From JBBQWZ01 sp043788745 (GTDB lineage: Bacteria > Acidobacteriota > Terriglobia > Bryobacterales > Bryobacteraceae): a DNA stretch of 64,000 nucleotides. A program made the position numbers and the translations under genes. A model generated the notes under the pieces. It was not told where the DNA came from and made no database searches. It saw nothing but the letters and a program-made list of their open reading frames with translations. This document shows positions 34,303 to 42,280 of the stretch, in pieces; the first letter of the stretch is position 1, and each line of letters opens with the position of its first letter. The stretch covers positions 9,315 through 73,314 of the forward strand of contig JAYVTO010000310.1 in the NCBI GenBank assembly GCA_043788745.1, read 5' to 3'.

Positions 34303-35334
34303 CTAAATCCCGGGCCGCTGCACTTCTTTTGGCGCACGCTGCCGGTCATGTCCTTCGAGCTTGAACTTCCATTCGAGCGGAATGGATTCGGGAACGTAGC
34401 AGACCTTGTCGTCGCAGGCCTGATAGCGCAGAGTGCCCTTTACGGTGAACTCGCCTTCGGCCGACAACAACGGCTTCAACTTCGCGTCGGGCACGATTGT
34501 GATGTCGCGTGTGAGCCGGAGCGAACTGTCGTAAACCAGCGCGGTCTCTTTGATCGCCTTGAGCCGCAGCGTCTTCGATTTCGGATAGACCACGGGCTGC
34601 GCGATAACGGCCGGATCGTCCAGCTTAAAGTCGATTGCGATATAACCCTCGACACCAGGCGCGTAGACGTGCATCTTCTTCTTTAGCTCTATGTCGAGAA
34701 CCAGCGGAAAGCGCTGTCCACTGCGGACCACGGTCTCACCCGCCGAGGACGACAGCCGCAGATGCTTGGTCTCCTTCGTCGTATGCGCGACGCCAGGCAT
34801 CACGTTCATCTCTTTAAGAAGGATGTCAGAGGTCGTGTAACGTTTTGTGTAGTCTTCTTCGAAGTACTTCGCCGTCACCACGCCCTCGGCGTCGACGAGG
34901 AATGTACCGGGAAGCGGAATTCCGAAGAACAAGCCCTTCGGGGCTTGCTCATTCAAAATCCCGAAGGCGCGGATAATCTTCGAATCCGGATCGGACAACA
35001 GCGGATAGCCGACCTTCTTGCGCTCCGCGAAATTCTTCAGGGTGCCGACAGTGTCATAGCTGATCGCCACCAGCCCTATGCCCTGTTCGGCCAACTTCTG
35101 GCGGTTGTTTTCCAGCTCCACGAGCTGGGTTTTGCAGTACGGTCACCAATCGGCCGACCGGAAGAACACGACCATCGTACCTTTCGGACCGGCGACGCTC
35201 GCAAGCGTCCGTTCGACGCCATGCTGATCCGGGGCAGAAAACGCCGGAATGGGAGAACCGACCGCAGGTCCGGGCTGGGCGTACTGTACTGTAGCGGTCA
35301 CGGCGGCTAACACGAACGAGGAGAATATGCGCAT
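34303..35334 (-). CDS. Probable selenoprotein: secreted peroxiredoxin/thioredoxin-like domain fused to DsbD-alpha-like domain
   Basis: Reading through TGA 35143-35145 as selenocysteine gives a 343-residue protein. It has a signal peptide (MRIFSSFVLAAVTATVQYAQ) and an AhpC/TSA-type domain at about 22-180. Its active site reads FFRSADW-U-PYCKTQL, with U64 and C67 where homologues as I recall them have WCPYC. GLVAISYD and LLSDPDSKIIRAFGI continue the fold. Residues about 195-330 resemble the periplasmic DsbD alpha domain, with a Cys pair at 307 and 312 (YQACDDKVCYVPES). Frame and family similarity continue on both sides of the TGA. The hairpin at 35112-35128 fits a bacterial SECIS. Alternatives are a nonsense mutation or a sequence error. 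The reductase role is inferred. Confidence 0.8.
35112..35145 (-). promoter_or_regulatory. Candidate bacterial SECIS element with its TGA codon
   Basis: The TGA is at 35143-35145. Downstream on the minus strand, CCAGCTC (35128-35122), loop GTG (35121-35119) and GAGCTGG (35118-35112) make a perfect 7-bp stem. The loop begins 21 nt after TGA and its first base is G. The published bacterial SECIS model, as I recall it, needs a loop 16-37 nt from UGA, an upper stem of 4 or more pairs and a G among the first two loop bases. All are met. It would recruit SelB and Sec-tRNA. Confidence 0.7.
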
Positions 35335-35721
35335 AGGATTGCTGTTGCGTGCTATCCCAGTTAACCACAGTTCTATTCCTTAATTTCCTGGCAACTGCGG
35401 GCGGCTGGGCCGGGCTCAGGGCCGCGGAACGAAGCCAGGTCAATTTTGAGGATTCCGCCCAACGGCATCTGCCGCGATTTAAGTCGCGCATTAATAAGGA
35501 GTTCCAGATCTGCTAGCATGAGATGGCAGATGTTTCGCATCTTCTGGTCCGAGCTAGGCGGATCGCTGTAAGTGAGGATCTTCTAAGGTTGCTTGCTATC
35601 GAAGTAGGGCGACCCTAGGTACGAAGTAAGTAAGATCTCCGCGCAGAAGCCTCGGGTTGACTGCATTGAGGAAAGTACTAGAACCCGGTACAATCGAGGC
35701 GTTGGATAGTGTGGAGGATCG
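35335..35721. other. 387-bp divergent intergenic region
   Basis: It lies between the selenoprotein candidate (minus) and the NarL-type regulator (plus). It holds the promoter at 35666-35694 and some AT-richer sequence around 35370-35390 and 35480-35515. No gene was recognised. Confidence 0.5.
35666..35694 (+). promoter_or_regulatory. Sigma70-type promoter of the response regulator gene
   Basis: TTGAGG (-35) and TACAAT (-10) are separated by exactly 17 bp, and the -10 lies 27 bp before the ATG at 35722, which is preceded by GGAGG. An alternative TTGACT starts at 35657, but its spacing to the -10 would be too long. Confidence 0.65.
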
Positions 35722-36495
35722 ATGGAACTCAGTGTGGCGGAAAAAGAGACGGACACGATGGACCCTGTTGTAGACTTAGGCTCCAGCATCGACGAGCCCA
35801 CCGGCAATCCGGTGGAAACGAGCAAGCGAATGATTCGGATCGTAATTGCGGATGATCACCCCATCGTTCGGGACGGGCTGAAGAAATTGCTCGCCCTCGA
35901 AGACGACTTCACCATCGTTGGCGAAGCCGCCGACGGACGCGAAGTGCTCGAACGCGTGCAGGAACTCGATCCCGACGTGCTGCTGCTCGATCTGCGCATG
36001 CCGAATCTGGACGGGCTAAGCGCCCTGCAGGCGCTGCAAACGACCAACAAGCGCGTGAAGGTGATTATCCTCACGGCCTCCGAAGACAAAAACGAATTCG
36101 TGCAGGCGATGAAGCTCGGCTGCTCGGGCATCGTGCTGAAGCAGACAGCGCCGGACCTCATCGTAAAGAGTATCCGCAAGGTCCACTCCGGCGAGATCTG
36201 GCTGGATTCGCACACGACAGCAGCCGTCATGCGTCAATTCTCGACCAACGCCGACGGCACCATGACGACCACCGGCAAAGGCGGGCGCGAACGCAATCCG
36301 CTGTCGGCCCGCGAACGCGAGATCGTCGCGCTGGTCGCTCAGGGCTACAAGAACAAAGAGATGGCCGAGAAGATGTTCATCAGCGAGCAAACGGTGAAGA
36401 ACCACCTGCATAACATCTTCGACAAACTGGGCGTCTCCGATCGCCTGGAACTGGCCCTTTATGCGATCCACAAGGGCCTGCACCTTCCCGGCTAA
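35722..36495 (+). CDS. NarL/FixJ-family response regulator
   Basis: The 257-residue protein has about 35 N-terminal acidic/polar residues, then a receiver domain: IRIVIADDHPIVRDGLKKLL with the acidic pair, the phosphoacceptor Asp in VLLLDLRMPNLDG, ILTASEDK, and the Lys in GIVLKQTAPD. A LuxR-type HTH follows at about 190-250 (LSAREREIVALVAQGYKNKEMAEKM and VKNHLHNIFDKLGV, joined by FISEQT). A strong GGAGG precedes the ATG. No histidine kinase is adjacent, so it is an orphan regulator here. Confidence 0.95.
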   Translation: MELSVAEKETDTMDPVVDLGSSIDEPTGNPVETSKRMIRIVIADDHPIVRDGLKKLLALEDDFTIVGEAADGREVLERVQELDPDVLLLDLRMPNLDGLSALQALQTTNKRVKVIILTASEDKNEFVQAMKLGCSGIVLKQTAPDLIVKSIRKVHSGEIWLDSHTTAAVMRQFSTNADGTMTTTGKGGRERNPLSAREREIVALVAQGYKNKEMAEKMFISEQTVKNHLHNIFDKLGVSDRLELALYAIHKGLHLPG

Positions 36496-37127
36496 TACCG
36501 TGACCACTGGATGTGTTTCATCGGATGGCTCGGGGTTCAGCCGCGTGCGACGGGCGAGGTTATAGCGGGCTCTGGAGGTATCTGGGCGAGACTCCCTTAC
36601 AACCAGCAAGTGTTAAATCCGAATGCCGCAATTTTTGGTGCTTCGCGGCGTGAGCCCCTATTTTGCTCGGCCTTCGGCCTCGCGTCGTGCGCGCCTTCCC
36701 GTTTGATCTGCTCGCGGTTGAATCCGCTCCCGACGCGCGACCGTACGGTCGCGCCTCGACGCGGCCCTTCGGGCGGCTCTGGGTGCATTTCGCAATGAAC
36801 ATACCCGACGCATCCCCGCCCTTCAGGGCGGGGTTATAGCCACTCGTCGTTGCGCCTCATGCTGAGATCTCTAGTTGCTGCTGCTCGCATCTGGTTTCTG
36901 GCGGTCATGACGCGCACACGCGTCCGCTCACTTCCCGTAACGGGCAGGCTGTTCGCGGTTCTTTGCTGGGCAGCGGCCGGAGGATGTTTCGACAGTTTCG
37001 TAAGCGCTCCGGCAGGTGTTGATTTGAGGCGAATGCTTTGCGTTGAACCAACTGGACCCAGGCGCTTAGGCGCCGGGCTGGATTCGTGATCTTCCGATCA
37101 AATGGAACTATTCAGGCGGTCGAAGGA
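36496..37127. repeat. 632-bp gene-free stretch with inverted mosaic repeats
   Basis: No gene was recognised. About 36640-37000 is an inverted, rearranged relative of the block at 27383-28072. It has CTGGTTTCTGGCGGTCATGA at 36891, a GCATGAGG/CCTCATGC-type core near 36855-36870, the hairpin CCCCGCCCTTCAGGGCGGGG near 36815-36834, and GAATCCGCTCCCGACGCG near 36719. A perfect 20-bp palindrome, GCGCGACCGTACGGTCGCGC, is inserted at 36735-36754. Confidence 0.8.
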
Positions 37128-38417
37128 CTAACGAATAAAGAACGTCCGCTTGTCGCTGTCGATGTTAATCGCGACGTCAAAGAAGCCGATCATCATCTCT
37201 TCCCAACTCTGCTCGCCCCAATGCACCTCGACCGTTGGATCCGGGTTGCGCGGGTTGTTCTTCGAGTTGTCGAACCACCCGATCCAGCGAAAGCGTGTGC
37301 CCTTCGTCAATGGAATCGGCGTGCGAAACCAGTAGGTGAGCTGCCAAGCGAAGTCATACGGCTTCACGCGAAGTAGTGTGTCGACGCGGCCTGTGGGTTC
37401 GACGATCGCGTACTCGAACGCACTGCCGCGCCTGTGCATGTGCGGGAACAAGCTGACGAGCAGCGCGTCGCCGGGCAATGTCCCGCTTACCGAGACGCGA
37501 TGATTCGCTTCGCCGGGTGGAATCACAAAGTCGTCCCGACCCATCTGTAAAGTGATCAGTTGCAACTTCGGCCTCTCCTGCGCGACGACCAGCCCGATCT
37601 CCGTCTGATCGGTCGAATCGACATCGAGCGCCGTGTAATGCATCTGCAGAATGAGGTCCGATCCCGCCGGAATCTTCTTCGCCATGCCAGGCGGAAACAC
37701 GGCGCTCGCAGATCCGGGAGTGTACACGGCGAGGATGTCCTCCTGTGTGGCGCGCGCCCGTTGCACCGCTTCGCGATCCGCGGCCGGCGGCGCATAGATG
37801 TCGCCGGACTTCGCCTCGCGAAGCCACGTCGATCCGGGCGGCCGCACGAAAACCACCGCGTGATGCACTGTGCGGTGATTGCTCGGCCGCACCTCCACCT
37901 GCGTCACCCAACGGTCAAACGTAAAGTTCGAAGGGATCACGACGTACTGATAGTCGATCGTCTTCTTCGCTCGAATCGCGAAGGGTTTCGACATGCCGAT
38001 GACAATGTCGGGTGACGTGTTCCAACCCTCAGTCCACCGGATGGGCTTGGGCGTTTCCTTCTTTAACCCCTCTGGCGCGCCGGCTTCCACCCAGGCGTCG
38101 ATCGCGACCTTCTCATCCGCGGTCAGGCTGGGGTTGTTTAAGAAGCCGCCGTGCGCTGTGGCGGAGAAGGCCGCATCCATCGGCCACGGCGGCATCTTGT
38201 TGAGCTTCACGACTTCGCGAATCGATTTCGCCCACGGCCGCACTTGCGCATAGGTGACCAATGCCATGGGGCCAATTTGCCCGGGGCGATGGCAGTTCTG
38301 ACATCGGCGTTGCAGGATCGGCAAGACATCCCGATTAAAGGACGGCACGTCCGCGGCGTGCGCAGGCACGGTCGCTAGAAAGACAATCCACGAAATCAGA
38401 ACGAAGCAGCAGCGCAC
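37128..38417 (-). CDS. Secreted cytochrome c / copper monooxygenase-like protein
   Basis: The 429-residue protein has a signal peptide (CCFVLISWIVFLATVPAHAA) and one c-type haem site near residue 39 (RRCQNCHRPGQIGP), with a distal Met in the expected region. The C-terminal 280 residues match the copper type II ascorbate-dependent monooxygenase fold (PHM-like). They have a His pair in TVHHAVVF, a further His in LQMHYTA and an HxH in LFPHMHRRG, the same order as the copper ligands of PHM. The start is GTG 38417 after AAAGAGA; frames farther upstream run antisense to the next gene. The substrate is unknown. Confidence 0.85.
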   Translation of the reverse strand: MRCCFVLISWIVFLATVPAHAADVPSFNRDVLPILQRRCQNCHRPGQIGPMALVTYAQVRPWAKSIREVVKLNKMPPWPMDAAFSATAHGGFLNNPSLTADEKVAIDAWVEAGAPEGLKKETPKPIRWTEGWNTSPDIVIGMSKPFAIRAKKTIDYQYVVIPSNFTFDRWVTQVEVRPSNHRTVHHAVVFVRPPGSTWLREAKSGDIYAPPAADREAVQRARATQEDILAVYTPGSASAVFPPGMAKKIPAGSDLILQMHYTALDVDSTDQTEIGLVVAQERPKLQLITLQMGRDDFVIPPGEANHRVSVSGTLPGDALLVSLFPHMHRRGSAFEYAIVEPTGRVDTLLRVKPYDFAWQLTYWFRTPIPLTKGTRFRWIGWFDNSKNNPRNPDPTVEVHWGEQSWEEMMIGFFDVAINIDSDKRTFFIR

Positions 38418-38450
38418 AGGTCTCTTTGAAACGGAGTGTACCGCGTTCGC

Positions 38451-40064
38451 ATGGCGCGCGGTCCGGGGTACACTAGCGAATTGCCGAACCAATACGATGC
38501 CATCATTGTAGGCGGAGGCCACAACGGCCTGGTAACCGCCGCGTATCTTGCCCGCGCCAAGCGCCGCGTGCTCGTCCTCGAATCGCGAGAACTTGTCGGC
38601 GGTTGCGCGGTCACTGAGGAAATCTGGCCCGGATACAAGGTCTCGACCGCATCCTATCTCTCGAGCCTGATGCAGGAGAAAGTCGTGCGCGAGCTCGAGC
38701 TCGCTAAGTACGGCTATCGCGTCGACGCAAAGGATCCCGCGTTCTTCTCGCCGTTTCCCGATGGCCGATACCTCTTCATGTGGCAGGATCGCGCGAAGAC
38801 GTTGGCCGAGATTGCGAAGTTCTCGAAGCGCGACGCGGAAGCGTTTCCGCGTTTCGAAGAGCATCTCGAAAAGCTCGCGGTCGTTGTGGAATCGTTGCTG
38901 CTCACCACTCCGCCCGCCTTTCCGCCGAAGTCGCCCGGTGACTTCTTCAACTATCTGAAGATCGCTGGACGCGCGCGCGGGCTCACTCGCAAAGAGCTGG
39001 TGGGCCTCGTGAAGATATTCACGCAGTCGGCGGCCGACTTCCTGAACGAATGGTTCGAGAGCGAAGAGGTGATCGTCACGCTCGCCACCGATGGCGTGAT
39101 CGGGGCGAACGGCGGTCCGAAGTCGGCGGGCACTGCCTACATCCTGCTGCACCATTGCATGGGCGGCATCGACGGGCACCGCGGCTTGTGGGGATTTGTG
39201 CGCGGGGGCATGGGCGCCGTGTCGAACGCGATCGCGGATTCCGCGCGCGCCTATGGCGCCGAGATTCGCGTGAACGCGCGCGTTGCGAAGATCCTCACCA
39301 AGGGCGGTCGCGCGACTGGCGTTGTTCTTAAGAACGGCGACGAGATCGAAGGGAAGGTGGTTGCGTCGAATCTCGATCCGAGCCAAACCTTTCTGCATTT
39401 AGTGAATCCCACGGAACTGCCGTCCGACTTCGTCGACGGCATTCGCAAGTTCCGTTCGGAAGGCACGTCGTGCAAGATCAATCTTGCGTTGAATGGCTTG
39501 CCCGACTTCAAGTGTTTGTCGGGGACGCCCGCGCCGCATCACAAAGCGACGATGCACATCTGTCCGAGTATCGATTACGTCGAACGCGCATGGGACGACG
39601 CGAAGTACGGCAAGCCTTCGCAGAAGCCGCTGCTCGAAATGACGGTGCCGACAATGTACGATCCGAGTCTCGCACCCGCGGGCAAGCACATTATGGGCAT
39701 CTTCCTGCAATATGCGCCGTACACGTTGCGCGGCACGACATGGGATGTCGAGCGCGAACCGTTCGGCGATCGCGTGCTTGATATCATCGCGGAGTATGCG
39801 CCGAACATCAAGAGCATCGTCGAGCACCGCCAGATTCTGACGCCACTCGATCTCGAACAGCGTTTCGGCATTACGGGGGGGAACATCTTCCACGGCGAGA
39901 TGAGCATCGATCAGATGTTCGTGTTGCGGCCGCTTGCTGGCTGGGCGGATTACCGGACGCCGATCAAAGGCCTGTATCTGTGCGGCTCCGGCGCACATCC
40001 TGGCGGCGGCGTGATGGGCGCGCCGGGGCATAATGCCGCACGTGAGATTCTGAAGGACAACTAA
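38451..40064 (+). CDS. CrtI/phytoene-desaturase-like FAD oxidoreductase (PYROXD2-like)
   Basis: The 537-residue protein has a dinucleotide site YDAIIVGGGHNGLVTAAYLA, then LESRELVGGCAVTEE, characteristic of the phytoene dehydrogenase-like group. The C-terminal FAD motif is LYLCGSGAHPGGGVMGAPGHNAA. In this group some members desaturate carotenoids, while PYROXD2-like members have unclear roles. No carotenoid genes are adjacent, so a specific reaction cannot be named. ATG 38451 is used; GTG 38436 is possible. It is divergent from the copper/haem protein across 33 bp and followed 18 bp later by the octahaem cytochrome. Confidence 0.88.
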   Translation: MARGPGYTSELPNQYDAIIVGGGHNGLVTAAYLARAKRRVLVLESRELVGGCAVTEEIWPGYKVSTASYLSSLMQEKVVRELELAKYGYRVDAKDPAFFSPFPDGRYLFMWQDRAKTLAEIAKFSKRDAEAFPRFEEHLEKLAVVVESLLLTTPPAFPPKSPGDFFNYLKIAGRARGLTRKELVGLVKIFTQSAADFLNEWFESEEVIVTLATDGVIGANGGPKSAGTAYILLHHCMGGIDGHRGLWGFVRGGMGAVSNAIADSARAYGAEIRVNARVAKILTKGGRATGVVLKNGDEIEGKVVASNLDPSQTFLHLVNPTELPSDFVDGIRKFRSEGTSCKINLALNGLPDFKCLSGTPAPHHKATMHICPSIDYVERAWDDAKYGKPSQKPLLEMTVPTMYDPSLAPAGKHIMGIFLQYAPYTLRGTTWDVEREPFGDRVLDIIAEYAPNIKSIVEHRQILTPLDLEQRFGITGGNIFHGEMSIDQMFVLRPLAGWADYRTPIKGLYLCGSGAHPGGGVMGAPGHNAAREILKDN

Positions 40065-40082
40065 GCGGCTATACTCGCGGAC

Positions 40083-41270
40083 ATGCGCCGCGTTCTTTGC
40101 ACATTTGTTTTTCTTGGGTCCGCGTTCGGCCAAACACCTCCCGCAGCCGCTTTCGTTGGGTCCGCGAAGTGCCAGCCCTGTCACGCGAAGACCTACGTGA
40201 GTTGGAAGAAGACGTTGATGGCCAATATCTTTCAGGACGTGAAGGCGCATCCAGAGGCGATCCAGGGTGACTTCTCGACGCCGAATCCGCTGGTCACGTT
40301 CGCAATCAAAGACATCGATTTCACGTACGGCAGCAAGTGGAAGCAGCGCTACTTCAAAAAGGTCGGCAACGACTATTTCGTTCTGCCCGCGCAATGGGAC
40401 GTTACGGCGAAGGTCTGGCGGAACTACTACGTCCGTCCGGGAACCGATTGGTGGACCGCACAGTATCCGGCTGAGCAGATGCAGCGTCCGACTGGCCCAA
40501 CCTGCGACGGCTGTCATTCGGTGAACTTCAACACGAAGGACAATTCCGTTACCGAATGGAACGTCGGCTGCGAGCGTTGCCACGGCGCGGGTAGTGCGCA
40601 TGTGAAGGCGCCGTCGCGAAACAACATCGTGCAACCCGGAGGGCTGGATTCGGTGCGCGCGAACGACGTCTGCATCCAATGCCACTCCGAAGGCCGTCCG
40701 ACGCAGAATCCAATCGACGGCCGCTACTATGCGTGGCCCGTGGGCTATCAGCCGGGCGCGCGATTGGCAGACTTCTGGAAACTTGAGGAGCACACGTTCG
40801 GCGCGAATTCGTTCCTCCATTTTCCGGATGGTTCGGCGCACAAGAACCGGATGCAGGGCAACGATTTCGTTTCGAGCGCGATGCATCAGCGCGGGGTTCG
40901 ATGCTCCAGTTGCCATGATGTGCACGGAACCAATCACGCCGCGGATCTCATCAAGCCCGGCAACTCGATGTGCCTGGAGTGCCACGGCCCCGAGTCGCCC
41001 AATGGTCCGCGCGGCGGCGTAGCGGAGCACGCGCATCACAAGGTTGACAGCGCGGGCAGCGAGTGCGCCGCGTGCCACATGCCGAAAATCGCGCAGACGC
41101 TCGACGTGGTGAATGTGCGGAGCCACACCTTCCGCTTCATCTGGCCGGGGATGACGGACAAATACAAGATCCCGAATCCGTGCACGACGTGCCACAAGGA
41201 CAAAACGACGGACTGGGCGACACGCGAACTAAAGCGTTGGACGACGATTTCGCCGTGGCGCGTGCAGTAG
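40083..41270 (+). CDS. Secreted octahaem c-type cytochrome
   Basis: The 395-residue protein has a signal peptide (MRRVLCTFVFLGSAFGQ) and eight CxxCH haem sites: CQPCH, CDGCH, CERCH, CIQCH, CSSCH, CLECH, CAACH and CTTCH. The spacing and the opening FVGSAKCQPCH resemble cytochrome c554/NrfA-related multihaem proteins. No recognisable catalytic Lys or Cys replacement at a haem was seen, so electron transfer is the safest role. It starts 18 bp after the CrtI-like gene, so both are probably co-transcribed. A terminator follows at 41331. Confidence 0.92.
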   Translation: MRRVLCTFVFLGSAFGQTPPAAAFVGSAKCQPCHAKTYVSWKKTLMANIFQDVKAHPEAIQGDFSTPNPLVTFAIKDIDFTYGSKWKQRYFKKVGNDYFVLPAQWDVTAKVWRNYYVRPGTDWWTAQYPAEQMQRPTGPTCDGCHSVNFNTKDNSVTEWNVGCERCHGAGSAHVKAPSRNNIVQPGGLDSVRANDVCIQCHSEGRPTQNPIDGRYYAWPVGYQPGARLADFWKLEEHTFGANSFLHFPDGSAHKNRMQGNDFVSSAMHQRGVRCSSCHDVHGTNHAADLIKPGNSMCLECHGPESPNGPRGGVAEHAHHKVDSAGSECAACHMPKIAQTLDVVNVRSHTFRFIWPGMTDKYKIPNPCTTCHKDKTTDWATRELKRWTTISPWRVQ

Positions 41271-41330
41271 GTAGTGCGCTGACCGCGTGATTCGGATCGA
41301 AACGATCCCCGCCGTAACCGGCTGGGCTAT

Positions 41331-41356
41331 AACCCCGGGTTTCAGCCCGGGGTTGT
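41331..41356 (+). terminator. Terminator-like hairpin after the cytochrome gene
   Basis: AACCCCGGG pairs with CCCGGGGTT around TTTCAG, followed by GTTTCC. It also resembles the GC-rich hairpins of the repeat family seen elsewhere, so it may be a repeat that doubles as terminator. The surrounding 41271-41516 holds no gene, only an ACCGCGACCGCAAGGGAGCGG-type repeat near 41463. Confidence 0.55.
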
Positions 41357-41516
41357 TTCCCCCCTCTGTCCTAGCACTAGTGGAGTGCGGGCGCATGTCC
41401 TGAGACTTGACAATTCGCACACCTGCGTTCGCGATTCGGTGTAACGCGCGGATAGCACCGAACCGCGACCGCAAGGGAGCGGGCCGCATAGTACGCGGGA
41501 TTTGAGCCGCACGACA

Positions 41517-42116
41517 CTACATGGCGGCGTCGCCGTCGAGACTACGCCACAGATACCAACTGGCGACGGACGCAAACGGACGCCACGGCTCGGCGAGGTG
41601 CGTCATCTCGTCCGGTTTCGGCAAGGCGTCGAGTGCGAAGACGTTCTTCATTGCAGCGCGAATCGCAAGGTCGCCTGTAGGCAGGATGTCCGGACGGCGC
41701 AGCGCGAAGATCTGAAACATGTGGACCGTCCAAAGGCCGACGCCTTTGACGGCGGTAAGGCATTCGACGACTTCGGCGTCGGACATGCCGCGCAGCGAGG
41801 CAAAGTCGATGTCGCCATCTTGTGTCTTTCGGGCTAAATCGCGGAGGTATTCCGCTTTCTGCTTCGACAGCCCAAGCGAACGGAGTTTGTCCTGGCGCAT
41901 TTTGAGAATGCGCTCCGGCGTGACTTCGCCGGCTGCGGCTTCGAGTCGCCCGTAAATGGTAGACGCGGCCTTTCCACTCAGTTGCTGGAAAACGATCGAG
42001 CGGGCAAGCGTGGAGAATTGCGGTTCGCTGTACTTGATCTTGTACGGGCCGACGGCTTCCATCACGAGCCGAAGCGGCTCGCTGCTCGACTTCAAGTGTT
42101 CGACAGCTTTCTTCAC
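41517..42116 (-). CDS. DNA-3-methyladenine glycosylase II (AlkA-type HhH-GPD)
   Basis: The 199-residue enzyme has the HhH-GPD core: FSTLARSIVFQQLSGKAASTIYGRL, the hairpin LTAVKGVGLWTVHMFQIFAL, and the catalytic Asp in PTGDLAIRAAM. It removes alkylated bases as the first step of base excision repair. It lacks the N-terminal domain of E. coli AlkA, as many short bacterial versions do. GTG 42116 is preceded by GGGAGG, which decides against the longer frame to 42251. It stands alone, downstream of the CpaE-like gene. Confidence 0.92.
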   Translation of the reverse strand: MKKAVEHLKSSSEPLRLVMEAVGPYKIKYSEPQFSTLARSIVFQQLSGKAASTIYGRLEAAAGEVTPERILKMRQDKLRSLGLSKQKAEYLRDLARKTQDGDIDFASLRGMSDAEVVECLTAVKGVGLWTVHMFQIFALRRPDILPTGDLAIRAAMKNVFALDALPKPDEMTHLAEPWRPFASVASWYLWRSLDGDAAM

Positions 42117-42280
42117 GACGGCCTCCCGGTTTCTTCTAGAGTATTGGATACTGCGACGCAGTACGCTGTCCTCTCGGCGGAAGCGCGTGCCATGGCTACG
42201 CCGATTCTGCCGGGCCCCAATACCAACTTTCGCGATCCGCGCTTCGGACAACTGCCGCTGCAGCAGACCAACTTCCCGCG

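Noticed and set aside
38418..39398. N-terminal extension of the haem/copper protein
   Set aside because: The extension is antisense to the CrtI-like gene and lacks motifs. GTG 38417 opens a signal peptide.
39399..41195. Minus-strand open frame of about 600 codons
   Set aside because: It is antisense to the CrtI-like gene and the octahaem cytochrome gene, both of which have clear motifs.
41470..41520. tRNA-like T-loop sequence (GGCTCAAATCCC on the minus strand)
   Set aside because: The T stem does not pair over five bases and no acceptor or anticodon arm can be drawn. It overlaps a dispersed repeat.
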